A stretch of 64,000 nt of DNA from Streptomyces lanatus. GTDB taxonomy: Bacteria; Actinomycetota; Actinomycetes; Streptomycetales; Streptomycetaceae. The translations under genes and the position numbers were made by a program. A model generated the notes under the pieces. It worked only from the letters and a program-made list of their open reading frames with translations. It was not told the DNA's origin and ran no database searches. Below, piece by piece: positions 9,445 through 17,168 of this stretch. The stretch spans positions 374,742-438,741 of the forward strand of contig NZ_BNBM01000001.1 in assembly GCF_014655715.1 (NCBI RefSeq), in the 5' to 3' direction. The number at the start of each line of letters is the position of its first letter. The stretch's first letter is position 1.

Positions 9445-9589
9445 CAGCACCGGCGACAGACACACTTCTTTGACACGGCCATCAAGACTCCAGCGGCTTC
9501 ATCGAGCCTCACCGACGTGTCGCCCGCGGCTTCAGGAGCCGTGCCGACCACCCGTGCAGTGGTCCATGCCGCGCTCGGCGCGGTTCGCC

Positions 9590-9725
9590 AGCGAGCAGAA
9601 GCTCGCCAGCCGTCTGCCGACAGCCCTGCCGGCGGGCATGCCGCTGCCGGCGGACCGGAGCTGTTCCGGATCTCCACCGTGACTCGCAGCCGCGGCGACG
9701 GGCGCCGACCTGCTGTGGCAGGTCA
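9590..9725 (+). pseudogene. Fragment resembling an IS4-type transposase
   Basis: LPAGMPLPADR followed, after a frame break, by AAATGADLLWQVK resembles the stretch around the second catalytic Asp of Streptomyces IS4-family transposases (ADRxF...AATGADLLWR). Flanking sequence in 9445-9887 is not recognisable. The match is from memory and short. Confidence 0.4.
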
Positions 9726-9887
9726 AGATCGCCGTGGTGACCCGCAGCCAGGTGACGTCCGAGCGGGTGGCGGAACCGGTGATGACGGTGACCTGGCTGG
9801 ACGGCACCAGCGCACCGAGCCGTACTGCTTCGCGTCCACCCCGCTGAATGAGGTTGCCTTTGGACACTTCACGCAGGCTGCATGGCC

Positions 9888-10541
9888 TCATGCATGCCGG
9901 TGCGCGTGTTCCCCTTGGTCTCCCGGCTGGGCTCGCAGTCCCATGGGGAAATGGGCGGCCAGTTCCTGACGGAACGCGTCGGTGTCGCCTTCCAGGGCAA
10001 CGGTGGCCAACCTCTCGTGCTCGACGACCAATTGATGCGGGTTGTCGCTGTAAGTGCGGTGATCGACACTGAGGTAGAGGCGCAGCTTGGTCTCCCAGCC
10101 GTTCCAGAGACTCTGCAGGATGCCGTGCCCCGAGAGATCGTAGAAGAGCCTGTGGAAGCGAAGGTGTGCGTCGATACTGGCCGGGATGTCGTCCTTCTCC
10201 ATTGCCCGGCGGAGATCCTCGACGGTCTGCAGCAGCTGAGGCCGCTCAGGACCGCGCAATGCTTCGGCCGAGAGTTCGGCGGCGTAGGGCTCGACACGTA
10301 GCCGGACCGAGTCGATCTCGGCGACCTCGCGAGCGCTCACCTCTACGACGAACGCCCCGCGGTAAGGGATCTTTACGACGAGCCCTTCCTCCTCCAGCTT
10401 GGTCAGCGCCTCGCGCAGCGGGGACCGGCTGATCCCGAGATCCGTGGCGATGTGCGCCTCGCGCAGTTGGCCACCGGGAGGTACGGTCCCATCGAGGATG
10501 GCGGCACGCAGTGTGCGGTAGACGCCGTCCGGCGTCGTCAT
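9888..10541 (-). CDS. GntR-family transcriptional regulator (FadR/FCD type)
   Basis: A 217-residue regulator. The winged helix spans residues 1-70 (VYRTLRAAILDGTVPPGGQL, GISRSPLREALTKLEEEGLV). The all-helical FCD ligand domain has candidate metal-binding residues in AHLRFHRLFY and VVEHERLA. The ATG at 10541 has GGAG at good spacing; a GTG at 10574 with GGAGGG is equally possible and adds 11 residues. A copy of the 17-bp operator overlaps a TATAGT box upstream, predicting autorepression. It likely controls the ridA and HAD transcripts; the inducer is unknown. Confidence 0.92.
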   Translation of the reverse strand: MTTPDGVYRTLRAAILDGTVPPGGQLREAHIATDLGISRSPLREALTKLEEEGLVVKIPYRGAFVVEVSAREVAEIDSVRLRVEPYAAELSAEALRGPERPQLLQTVEDLRRAMEKDDIPASIDAHLRFHRLFYDLSGHGILQSLWNGWETKLRLYLSVDHRTYSDNPHQLVVEHERLATVALEGDTDAFRQELAAHFPMGLRAQPGDQGEHAHRHA

Positions 10542-10588
10542 CCGCTGCTCCTGCCACTCGAACTTGTGGTCCACCCCGTTGCCCTCCG

Positions 10589-10626
10589 TCGGCGCCTGTC
10601 GACCATTTGGTCGTTTGTCGACTATA
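10589..10626. promoter_or_regulatory. gntR promoter with overlapping operator copies
   Basis: Bases 10608-10624 (TGGTCGTTTGTCGACTA) match 15 of 17 positions of the reverse complement of the operator before the HAD gene. A weaker neighbouring half-site, TGTCGACCA, is at 10597-10605. The strong copy overlaps a minus-strand TATAGT at 10626-10621, so binding would block transcription of the regulator gene. Confidence 0.6.
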
Positions 10627-10980
10627 CCTCCGCTTGGTTTTTGGCATCCACGCTCAAGTTGGTCCTCGGGCACGGAGCTTCCTGAATCACAGCCGTGCCG
10701 TGCCCCTCCCAGCTCACGGGTCGCGGTGACACTGGGGCAGCCGCCAAGACGCCTGCAGCCGACCGAGGGAGCGCGGCGGTCCGTAGCTCGGCGGTGCACA
10801 GGATGTGCGACGCAGCACCTTCGTGCCTCCGGACGCCGAGAGGACAGTGTCCTGGCTCGCCGGCCTCCGCCCTGGCACCGCCGCCACGAGCGCAGGGCAA
10901 AGCAGCCGAACACCTCCTGGCCTACGGACGGCATCACCGCAGCCCTGCTCAGCCACCGCAGGCTCACCAGCTGACACGAC
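10627..10980. other. Intergenic region, about 350 bp
   Basis: Upstream of the gntR promoter and before the 10981 palindrome. No gene with family similarity or a convincing start was seen on either strand. Confidence 0.4.
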
Positions 10981-10995
10981 GTCTGGTTACCAGAC
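10981..10995. promoter_or_regulatory. 15-bp palindrome GTCTGGTTACCAGAC
   Basis: Perfect 7-bp arms around one base, with the TGGT-N-ACCA core typical of GntR/FadR-type operators but different from the 17-bp motif nearby. It lies 16 bases before a small open frame with a good ribosome site, so it may be the operator of a gene since lost. Confidence 0.4.
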
Positions 10996-11011
10996 AAGAA
11001 AAGGGAGCCTC

Positions 11012-11089
11012 ATGACCATGGTGGAGAGGGGCACCGAGGAACAGGGGCGGGACAGCGGTTCGAGGGAGCGCCGACTGGCCATGAGCTAG
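11012..11089 (+). CDS. 25-codon open frame, possible gene remnant
   Basis: ATG at 11012 is preceded by AAAAGGGAG at proper spacing and reads MTMVERGTEEQGRDSGSRER... to TAG at 11087-11089. The charged peptide resembles the cytoplasmic lead of a transporter more than a finished protein. It stops directly before the HAD-gene promoter. It may be the 5' stub of a deleted gene. Low certainty. Confidence 0.3.
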   Translation: MTMVERGTEEQGRDSGSRERRLAMS

Positions 11090-11092
11090 GCG

Positions 11093-11149
11093 TTGACATT
11101 CCAAATCACCTGGTCGACAATCGACCAACAGATGGTCGACAATCGACCA
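11093..11149 (+). promoter_or_regulatory. Promoter and double operator for the HAD-hydrolase gene
   Basis: TTGACA at 11093-11098, a 17-base spacer and GACAAT at 11116-11121 make a recognisable promoter. TGGTCGACAATCGACCA occurs exactly at 11111-11127 and again at 11133-11149. Each copy has 7-bp arms around CAA. The copies are 22 bp apart, about two helical turns, so two dimers would sit on the same DNA face. The first overlaps the -10, as expected for a repressor site. Confidence 0.75.
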
Positions 11150-11187
11150 GAGCGCCAAGCTGCTCCGCTGAAGCACTAGGAGGACCA

Positions 11188-11868
11188 GTGGGATTCGACA
11201 TCAAGCCCAAGTTCGCGACGTTCGACATGAACGGCACACTGATCAAGTTCAGCATCAACGACACGATGCGTGAGGTCCTGGGCGACCGGCTGCCGGCCGA
11301 GGTCGCCGATGAGTTCCTGCGGATCTGCAAGGCGTACCGGATCGACGAGTGCACGGGCGCCTACCAGCCGTTCCACCAGGTCGTCGCTCGTTCCATGGAA
11401 CGCGCTCTGCACAAGGTCGGTCTCGAGTACCGCGAGGACGAAGCGCGTGCGGTGTACGACCGTATCCCCACCTGGGGCCCGTACCCGGGTGTCACCGAGG
11501 CGCTGAACCGCCTGGCCGAGGAAGTCCCGCTGGTCATCATCACGAACAGCGACACCGCGCACGCCGTGCGCCTCGCGGAGAACCTCAAGGCCCCGTTCGA
11601 GGTCGTCATCAGCGCCGAGGAGATGGGCGTCTACAAGCCGCGACTCCGCGCGTTCGAGTACATGTTTGACAAGCTCGGTGTGACACCCGACGAGCTCGTG
11701 CACGTCTCCGCGAGCCCGATGTATGACCATCGCTCCGCGGCCATCATGGGCATCAAGAACAAGGTGTACATGGACCGCGGCTGGGAGCACGACGAGCACT
11801 GGCTGGGCTACGAGCGGATCACCGACATCGCCGACCTCCCCGTCCTCTTCGGCCTCCCGCGTCCCTGA
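11188..11868 (+). CDS. HAD-superfamily hydrolase, haloacid-dehalogenase (type II)-like
   Basis: A 226-residue HAD protein. Motif I is FDMNGTL (nucleophile Asp; the second position is Asn rather than Asp, as in L-2-haloacid dehalogenases). Motif II is VIITNSD, motif III Lys is in GVYKPRLRAF, and motif IV is in VHVSASPMYDH. GTG at 11188 with AGGAGG upstream. It is under the double operator, so it belongs to the GntR-controlled locus. It could be a phosphatase or dehalogenase for a catabolic intermediate. Confidence 0.87.
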   Translation: MGFDIKPKFATFDMNGTLIKFSINDTMREVLGDRLPAEVADEFLRICKAYRIDECTGAYQPFHQVVARSMERALHKVGLEYREDEARAVYDRIPTWGPYPGVTEALNRLAEEVPLVIITNSDTAHAVRLAENLKAPFEVVISAEEMGVYKPRLRAFEYMFDKLGVTPDELVHVSASPMYDHRSAAIMGIKNKVYMDRGWEHDEHWLGYERITDIADLPVLFGLPRP

Positions 11869-11911
11869 CACCTGAGCGGAGAACTGAGGACTGGAGCCAC
11901 CCGTCATCGCC

Positions 11912-12117
11912 CGCAACACGTACTTCGTGCAGCACCGGGTTGCGGGCTCAGTCACCGATATCTCGGGCCGACTGCCTTCCGGGACAGTGAGCCGCTGAGT
12001 GAGGGCGTTGTCGGCCGGGACGTGATCTGGACCGGTCCGGATCGTACAGACGCTGGTCCTGGTGGCCGGCACGCCGGACTTCGGCGAGCAGTCGAACGTC
12101 GCCAACGCGGCCAGTGA
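11912..12117 (+). pseudogene. Remnant of a second ridA-like gene
   Basis: Reading in shifting frames, RNTYFVQHRVAGSVTDISGR matches RDNPYYVHHRSVDSSIYISG of the intact RidA, GVVGRDV matches GTVGRDV, and RIVQTLVLVAGTPDFGEQSN matches RIVQMLVFVASTPDFGEQSN. About 27 residues between the last two blocks are deleted and stops interrupt the frame. It lies on the opposite strand to the intact gene. Confidence 0.72.
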
Positions 12118-12128
12118 AGCAGGCACCC

Positions 12129-12216
12129 GACACCCTCGTCGAGCGAATGACACCCGGCGCCGATCGTGCCGGCCGACGTGATGCAGGACAACATCGACCG
12201 TATGCAGTGCTTCGCC
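12129..12216 (+). pseudogene. Remnant of the aldolase/dehydratase-like gene (N-terminus)
   Basis: TLVERM followed by PAPIVPADVMQDNIDRMQCF corresponds to ALVERI and PAPIVLVDVMQGNIDRVQGF at the start of the intact PLP enzyme. One frameshift separates the two blocks, and the rest of the gene is absent. Confidence 0.72.
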
Positions 12217-12300
12217 GCATCGTCCTCTTCCTCGCATCGTCGGAGTCCCCGTCCATCACCGGGACAACCCTCCTCCGCCGACGGCCGCTACACCGCCTTC
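12217..12300 (+). pseudogene. Remnant of the SDR gene (C-terminus)
   Basis: IVLFLASSESPSITGTTL followed by DGRYTAF corresponds to AVLFFASSESSYVTGSVL and DGGYTAF at the end of the intact SDR. With the two preceding remnants it preserves the order ridA, aldolase, SDR, joined by internal deletions. Confidence 0.7.
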
Positions 12301-12344
12301 CAGCACCGGCCCACGCGGTTCCCAGACACAGAAGAAGGACGCAC

Positions 12345-13748
12345 ATGAACGCCCTGGCGGCACCACCCCGAAACGGAGAGCTCGGCTTCTGGGTGGCCCA
12401 ACTCGCCGACAAGAAGCCCTCGTTCCCCCGTTTCACCGGCCAGGACTCCGTCGACGTGGCCATTGTCGGCGGCGGCTACACCGGCCTGTGGGCGGCGTAC
12501 TTCGCCAAGAAGCTCGAACCGTCTCTCTCGGTCGCGGTCTTCGAGGCCGAGCAGGTGGGCTACGGCGCATCAGGACGCAACGGTGGCTGGCTCTCGGCAA
12601 TGCCCCCGGGAAACCGTGCCACCTTCGCCCGCGCCGGAGGCGGGTTGGAAGCCAGCCGGGCGCTGCAGCAGGAATTCGTCGCCGGTGTCGACGCCGTCCT
12701 GGACATCCTCCAGGCCGAGGGCATCGATGCCGATCAGCACAAGAGTGGCGCGCTCGTCGCCGCCCACACTCGGGCGGGGCTGGGCCGGCTTGTCGCCAGG
12801 CGTGATGCCGACCTGAAGTACGGGCTGACCGACGACGAAGTCCACATGCTCGACCGGGACGAGTTCCGCAGCCGGATCGACATCTCCACCGTCCACGGCG
12901 GGCTCTTCTACAAGCACTGCGCGCGGCTCCACCCCGCGAAACTCGTCTACGGCCTCGCCGACACCCTGACCTCCATGGGGGTCCAGATCTACGAGGGCAG
13001 CCGAGTGGACAGTGTCGAGGGCAAGAACCTCAGCCTGGCCAACGGACGCGTCACCGCGGCCAAGACGTTCATCTGCACCGAAGGCTATTCGGGACAGCTG
13101 CTGGGCAGCCGGACCCTGATCCCTGTCAATTCCTCGATGATCGTGACCAAGCCCCTGCCGGAGGAGGCATGGCAGGAGATCGGCTGGGACGGGCCCCAGT
13201 GCCTCAACGACTCCGCGCACACCTTCATCTACGCCCAGCGGACGGCGGACGGCCGTATCGCCATGGGGGGCCGCGGTGTCCCCTACCGGTTCGGGTCCGG
13301 CACGGGAGGAGCCGGTGCGACCGCCCAGTCCACCATTGACCTGATCTCGCAGAAGCTCAGTTCCTTCTTCCCGGGCATTCCCTTTGAGGTGGACCACGCC
13401 TGGTCGGGCGTCCTGGGCGTCACGCGTGACTGGAACGGCGGCGTGCACTGGGACCCGGCATCCGGGATCGGCTCGTCCACCGGCTACGCGGGACACGGTG
13501 TCACGTCGGCCTACGTCGGCGGCAGGACTCTCGTGGAGCTCGCCTTCGAGATGGAAACCGAGCGGACCACCCTTCCCTGGGTCGGCTACCGGGCACCGAA
13601 GTGGGAACCGGAACCCATCCGCTGGCTGGGCGTTCACGCCATGTACCGGCTCTTCGGCATTGCCGACCGGTGGGAAGAGCGCAGGGGTTCCAGCACCACC
13701 TCACTGCTGGCCAGATTCGGCAGCCGACTCGCCGGACTTCACGAGTAG
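12345..13748 (+). CDS. FAD-dependent amine/amino-acid oxidoreductase (PuuB/DadA-like)
   Basis: A 467-residue DAO-fold flavoprotein. The FAD-binding motif is VAIVGGGYTGLWAAYFAKK near residues 37-55, followed by GYGASGRNGGWLS. The N-terminal SFW-like lead (ELGFWVAQLA) recalls gamma-glutamylputrescine oxidase. The C-terminal GYAGHGVTSAYVGGRTL contacts flavin. The ATG at 12345 (AAGGAC upstream) was preferred to earlier in-frame GTGs that run through the remnant genes. It would deaminate an amine or amino acid, giving an imine that RidA could hydrolyse. Confidence 0.87.
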   Translation: MNALAAPPRNGELGFWVAQLADKKPSFPRFTGQDSVDVAIVGGGYTGLWAAYFAKKLEPSLSVAVFEAEQVGYGASGRNGGWLSAMPPGNRATFARAGGGLEASRALQQEFVAGVDAVLDILQAEGIDADQHKSGALVAAHTRAGLGRLVARRDADLKYGLTDDEVHMLDRDEFRSRIDISTVHGGLFYKHCARLHPAKLVYGLADTLTSMGVQIYEGSRVDSVEGKNLSLANGRVTAAKTFICTEGYSGQLLGSRTLIPVNSSMIVTKPLPEEAWQEIGWDGPQCLNDSAHTFIYAQRTADGRIAMGGRGVPYRFGSGTGGAGATAQSTIDLISQKLSSFFPGIPFEVDHAWSGVLGVTRDWNGGVHWDPASGIGSSTGYAGHGVTSAYVGGRTLVELAFEMETERTTLPWVGYRAPKWEPEPIRWLGVHAMYRLFGIADRWEERRGSSTTSLLARFGSRLAGLHE

Positions 13749-13768
13749 ACGAAAAGGAAACTGCTCTC

Positions 13769-14914
13769 ATGGACGCAAAGCTCGCAGTCATCGGCTTGGG
13801 CAGCATCGGAAGCATGGCCCTGTGGCAGGCCTCCCGGCTGTCCGACTCGGTAGTGGGCTTCGAGGCCGCCACCCCGGCCCACGGCCGCAGTGCCGTGGGC
13901 GGGGACACCCGCCTGTTCCGCATGGTCTACCTCGGGAAGCCCGACTACTACCCCATCATCGAGCGCTCCCGCGGCCTGTGGGCCGACCTCGAAGCGGAAA
14001 CCGGGCAGGAAATCCTCACGGTTACCGGGGGCCTGTCCATCGGGACGGCGAACGGCAGCTTCATCACCAGCCTCCTCGAAGCAACGCGCATCACCGGAGC
14101 CGAGCACTGCGTCCTCAGCCGGGAGGAGATGGCGGACCGCTACCCCCAGCACAACCTCCGCCCCGACGACTGCGCCGTCTATGACCCCCGCGCCGGCGTC
14201 CTACGCACCGACCGCGCCGTCAGTGCCGCCGTCGCGGCGGCCCGGGCGAACGGCGCCACCGTCCTTCAGAACACACCCGTGGACAGCATCACCGAAACCG
14301 ACCACGGCGTGGTCGTCACCTCGGGCGACAGAACCTGGACGTTCGAAAAGGTCATCGTCGCCTCGGGCGGCTGGTCCCGAAGGCTCATGCCCGACCACCT
14401 CAAGGCCGTCACGGAAACCCATCGGATCGTCCTGACCTGGTTCATCGCCCAGGACGGCATGCAGTTCTCGCCGGAGAAATTCCCCGTCTTCAGCCGGCTG
14501 TACGGCGATCGCTCCCTGTACGGCGCACCCGCCGTCGATGGCGTGACGGTCAAGGCATCGGTGGACGGACCGCTGGACGGACGCGGAAGGGAAACCCCGG
14601 ACCCGGACTCCGTGCCAAGGGAACTCACCCGGGAAGAAGTCGAGAAGGTCACCGATATCGTCACCGAATTCTTTCCCGGTCTGACCCCCACCATCGTGCG
14701 CTCCGACGCCTTCCCCGACCTTTTCACCGAGGACAGGCATCCCCTCCTCGGCTGGCTGAACGAGAACAGCAGGGTCTACTGCGCCACCGGATTCTCCGGA
14801 AAAGGCTTCAAGATGGCCACCGGCTACGGCCACATCGCCGCGCACGAGGCTCTCGGCAAACAGACCATCGACGGCCTGGACTTCGTGCGTCCGGACCGCT
14901 TCAAGACCAGGTAG
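13769..14914 (+). CDS. FAD-dependent oxidoreductase, monomeric sarcosine oxidase/SolA-like
   Basis: A 381-residue flavoprotein of the sarcosine oxidase/N-methyltryptophan oxidase family. The FAD motif AVIGLGSIGSMALWQA begins at residue 6, followed by GRSAVGGDTRLFR, and the C-terminal GFSGKGFKMATGYG is the flavin-phosphate loop. In classical MSOX a Cys in KTCMYT holds the flavin covalently. Here the aligned segment is RSDAFPDLFTEDRH with no Cys, so FAD is probably non-covalent. It is 20 bases after the preceding oxidase and co-transcribed. It would oxidise an N-methyl or primary amine. Confidence 0.86.
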   Translation: MDAKLAVIGLGSIGSMALWQASRLSDSVVGFEAATPAHGRSAVGGDTRLFRMVYLGKPDYYPIIERSRGLWADLEAETGQEILTVTGGLSIGTANGSFITSLLEATRITGAEHCVLSREEMADRYPQHNLRPDDCAVYDPRAGVLRTDRAVSAAVAAARANGATVLQNTPVDSITETDHGVVVTSGDRTWTFEKVIVASGGWSRRLMPDHLKAVTETHRIVLTWFIAQDGMQFSPEKFPVFSRLYGDRSLYGAPAVDGVTVKASVDGPLDGRGRETPDPDSVPRELTREEVEKVTDIVTEFFPGLTPTIVRSDAFPDLFTEDRHPLLGWLNENSRVYCATGFSGKGFKMATGYGHIAAHEALGKQTIDGLDFVRPDRFKTR

Positions 14915-14966
14915 CCCACCCACTTCCGCCGCCTCGGCGCAGTAGCCGCGGTATCGCCATCGGGCT

Positions 14967-15012
14967 GACGGTCGTTGCGAGACTCATCTCTTGATGTCCC
15001 GCAACGACCGTC
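14967..15012 (+). terminator. Stem-loop after the oxidase operon
   Basis: Arms GACGGTCGTTGCGAGA and TCCCGCAACGACCGTC pair at 15 of 16 positions around a 14-base loop, 52 bases after the oxidase stop. No T-tract follows. It is a likely terminator, but the long arms could also be a transposon end. Confidence 0.55.
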
Positions 15013-15079
15013 TGTCGTCTGCTGAACTGTCCACCCGTAAAGTGGCGCCGGCGATGCCCGGCGACAGGGCGGACAATGC

Positions 15080-15222
15080 ACGGGGCCGAACCGTCTGGGG
15101 TGCTGCGACTCCATGATCAGCGCTCCGCCGGTGCGGAGCGCGCCGGCCCAGTTGTGCCAGAGCCGAGCCCGCTGCATGGACGGCAGGTGCCACAGGTCCG
15201 GGAGGAAGTTCAGCAGGTCCGC
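15080..15222 (-). pseudogene. Fragment resembling a SAM-dependent methyltransferase
   Basis: The minus strand reads DLLNFLPDLWHLPSMQRARL then WAGALRTGGALIMESQHP, which resembles the motif III/post-motif region of class I methyltransferases (LRPGGALIMES). Start, SAM-binding glycine loop and end are all missing. Confidence 0.4.
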
Positions 15223-15800
15223 TCATGATGCGGTCACCGTGCCGATCACGCGGTCGAGGCCGGAGGCCCGCAGCGCCTGGTCGGGGTCGGCGAGGAGTTC
15301 GGGGCCGCCCTCGGCCACGACCGTGCGGTTCATCAGCACCACCTGGTGGCAGGTGCGGGCGGCGCCCGCCAGGTCGTGGGTGGTCATCAGCAGTGCCCTG
15401 TTTTCCGCGGCCAGTCGGCCGAACAGCTCGTTCAACATCTCCTGGGACGTCGGCTCCGGTGAACGGCTCGTCCTGGAGCAGGATGCGCGGGCCGGCGGCC
15501 GGCGCACGGGCCACCAGGACCGCTGCCTCCGGCCGCCGGAGAGCTCGCCGACGGGGCGTCGCCGCAGCGCGGTGAGCCCCGGTCAGATCCAGGGCCTCGT
15601 CCACCGCCGCTCAGTCCGTCGCGCCCGGGCGGCGTAGCTGGCCCATCTGCCGGGTACGGCCGGTGAGGACCGCGCCCGCGATGTCGATGGGGAGCCCCAG
15701 GCCAACTCGTGGGGCACGTACCCGATGCGCTGACCGGCCCGCCGTCCGGTCCGCCCTTGACGGTCACCTCTCCCCCGGCCAGCCGCCCAAGGCGAGGCCG
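15223..15800 (-). pseudogene. Decayed metal-type ABC transporter ATPase
   Basis: The last 60-70 codons are intact (RALLMTTHDLAGAARTCHQV, the switch His region). Upstream, pieces of a signature (VGELSGG) and of the Q-loop side (GYVPHELAWGSP) are scattered over several frames with stops. It resembles ATPases of manganese/zinc importers. It stands immediately after the zinc-uptake genes, which already have an intact ATPase at 20256-20990. Confidence 0.65.
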
Positions 15801-15876
15801 TGGCGCGCCGGCATGGCCGTCGTAGACCCGCGGCCGGACCCGGCCCGGGCGGGACGGCCTCGCCGGGGGCGGAGGA

Positions 15877-17076
15877 TCAGTGGCCGGCGACGACGCCGGA
15901 CAGTTCGTTGGTGCTCTTCGGCAGGGTCACGGACGTGATCTTCTTGCCCGATTCGATGTCGATGGCGTGCAGTTGGCGCTTGCCCGGCTCGGAGACGTAC
16001 GCGGTGTTGTCGCGGACGAAGAGGGTGGGCCGGGGCTGCTGCCAGTCCAGCGGCTCCTGCCAGTCGTCCACGACGGGGATCTTCTTGTCGACCTTGCCGG
16101 TCTCCGGGTCGATGACGTGGAGGGTGCCGTTGGTGCCGAGGAGAAGGGCCTCGCCGTGGGGTCCGCGGCCGAGCGAGCGGAAGGAGTAGCTGGTGCCCAG
16201 GTCGACCAGGCGCAGTTTCCCGGTCTCGGTGTCGATGAGGGAGATGCGGGTCGGCCGCTCCAGTTCGGCCTCCGGGTCGGTCTTGTAGTCGCCCAGGAGG
16301 ATGGTGGATGCGTCGCTACCGCGCTGGTTTCCGATGCGGCCGTAGTCGTCGGGAGCGTCGACCTTGGTGAACTTGCCGTCCTTGTAGATCAGGAGGCCGT
16401 CCTCGCAGCCGATGCCGACGACCTCACCCTTGGCGGCGGCCTCGCCGTGGACGCCGGGGCAGTTCTCGTTGCGCTTGATCTCCTTGTTGTTCTTGTCCAG
16501 GACGAGGGCGCCGGTGCGCTTCTCCTCGGTGCCGAGGGTGGTGAGGAGTTCGCCGTTGGTCAGTTCGATGGCGACGCCGTGGTGCGGTTCGGCGGAGGTG
16601 TAGGCGCGGCCTTCCGGCTTCTTGCCGCCCTTGAGGTCGGCGGGGTCGAAGACGTTGACCTCGCCGGTGCCGTCGGTGAACAGGACCGTCTTGCCGGCGT
16701 GCTGGACGACGTGGCCGGGCTTGGCGCCCTTGTACTCGACGCCGGTGAAGGTCTGTTCGGCGGCGTTCAGGACGCGGAATCCGGAGTCGGTGGAGACGAT
16801 GACGTGGGAGTCGTCGCCGGCGGGGTTGAGGCGGTTGAAGCCGGGCAGCTCGATCGTGTTGGCCAGCTTCAGGCTTTCGCCGTCCAGGACGTACAGGCCG
16901 CCGTCGAACGTGGCGACCAGCGGGTCCTTGACCGCCACGGCCTTGGTGCCCGGCGCGTTCTTGGCCTGCGTGTCGGACGAGGAGCTGTCCTCCCCTCCGC
17001 AGGCGGTCAGGACCGCGGAGACTGCCAGGGCGAGGGCTGTGCCCGTGAAGGCTCTGTTGCGTATCGGCTTGTTCAC
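15877..17076 (-). CDS. aztD: AztD-like zinc metallochaperone lipoprotein
   Basis: A 399-residue exported beta-propeller. Signal peptide with lipobox (AVSAVLTACGG), then a Ser/Asp-rich linker and propeller blades with recurring TFDGGLYVLDG, GNGTLHVIDPETG-like repeats. Candidate metal ligands include HHGVAIELTNGE and the C-terminal VVAGH. The AztD family hands zinc to the binding protein AztC. It is the last intact gene of the minus-strand zinc operon, 92 bases after aztC, and probably Zur-controlled. Confidence 0.82.
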   Translation of the reverse strand: MNKPIRNRAFTGTALALAVSAVLTACGGEDSSSSDTQAKNAPGTKAVAVKDPLVATFDGGLYVLDGESLKLANTIELPGFNRLNPAGDDSHVIVSTDSGFRVLNAAEQTFTGVEYKGAKPGHVVQHAGKTVLFTDGTGEVNVFDPADLKGGKKPEGRAYTSAEPHHGVAIELTNGELLTTLGTEEKRTGALVLDKNNKEIKRNENCPGVHGEAAAKGEVVGIGCEDGLLIYKDGKFTKVDAPDDYGRIGNQRGSDASTILLGDYKTDPEAELERPTRISLIDTETGKLRLVDLGTSYSFRSLGRGPHGEALLLGTNGTLHVIDPETGKVDKKIPVVDDWQEPLDWQQPRPTLFVRDNTAYVSEPGKRQLHAIDIESGKKITSVTLPKSTNELSGVVAGH

Positions 17077-17168
17077 CGGGGTGTTCCTTTCTGTGCCGCG
17101 CGGGCGCGGCAGTGGGTACGGGTGTGCGTGAGCGGCCGTCGGCCGGTGTGCACGTCAGGGGCTCTGGT

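Noticed and set aside
11012-11089. Considered as leader peptide of the HAD gene
   Set aside because: It lies upstream of the TTGACA promoter and operators, so it would not be on the HAD transcript from that promoter.
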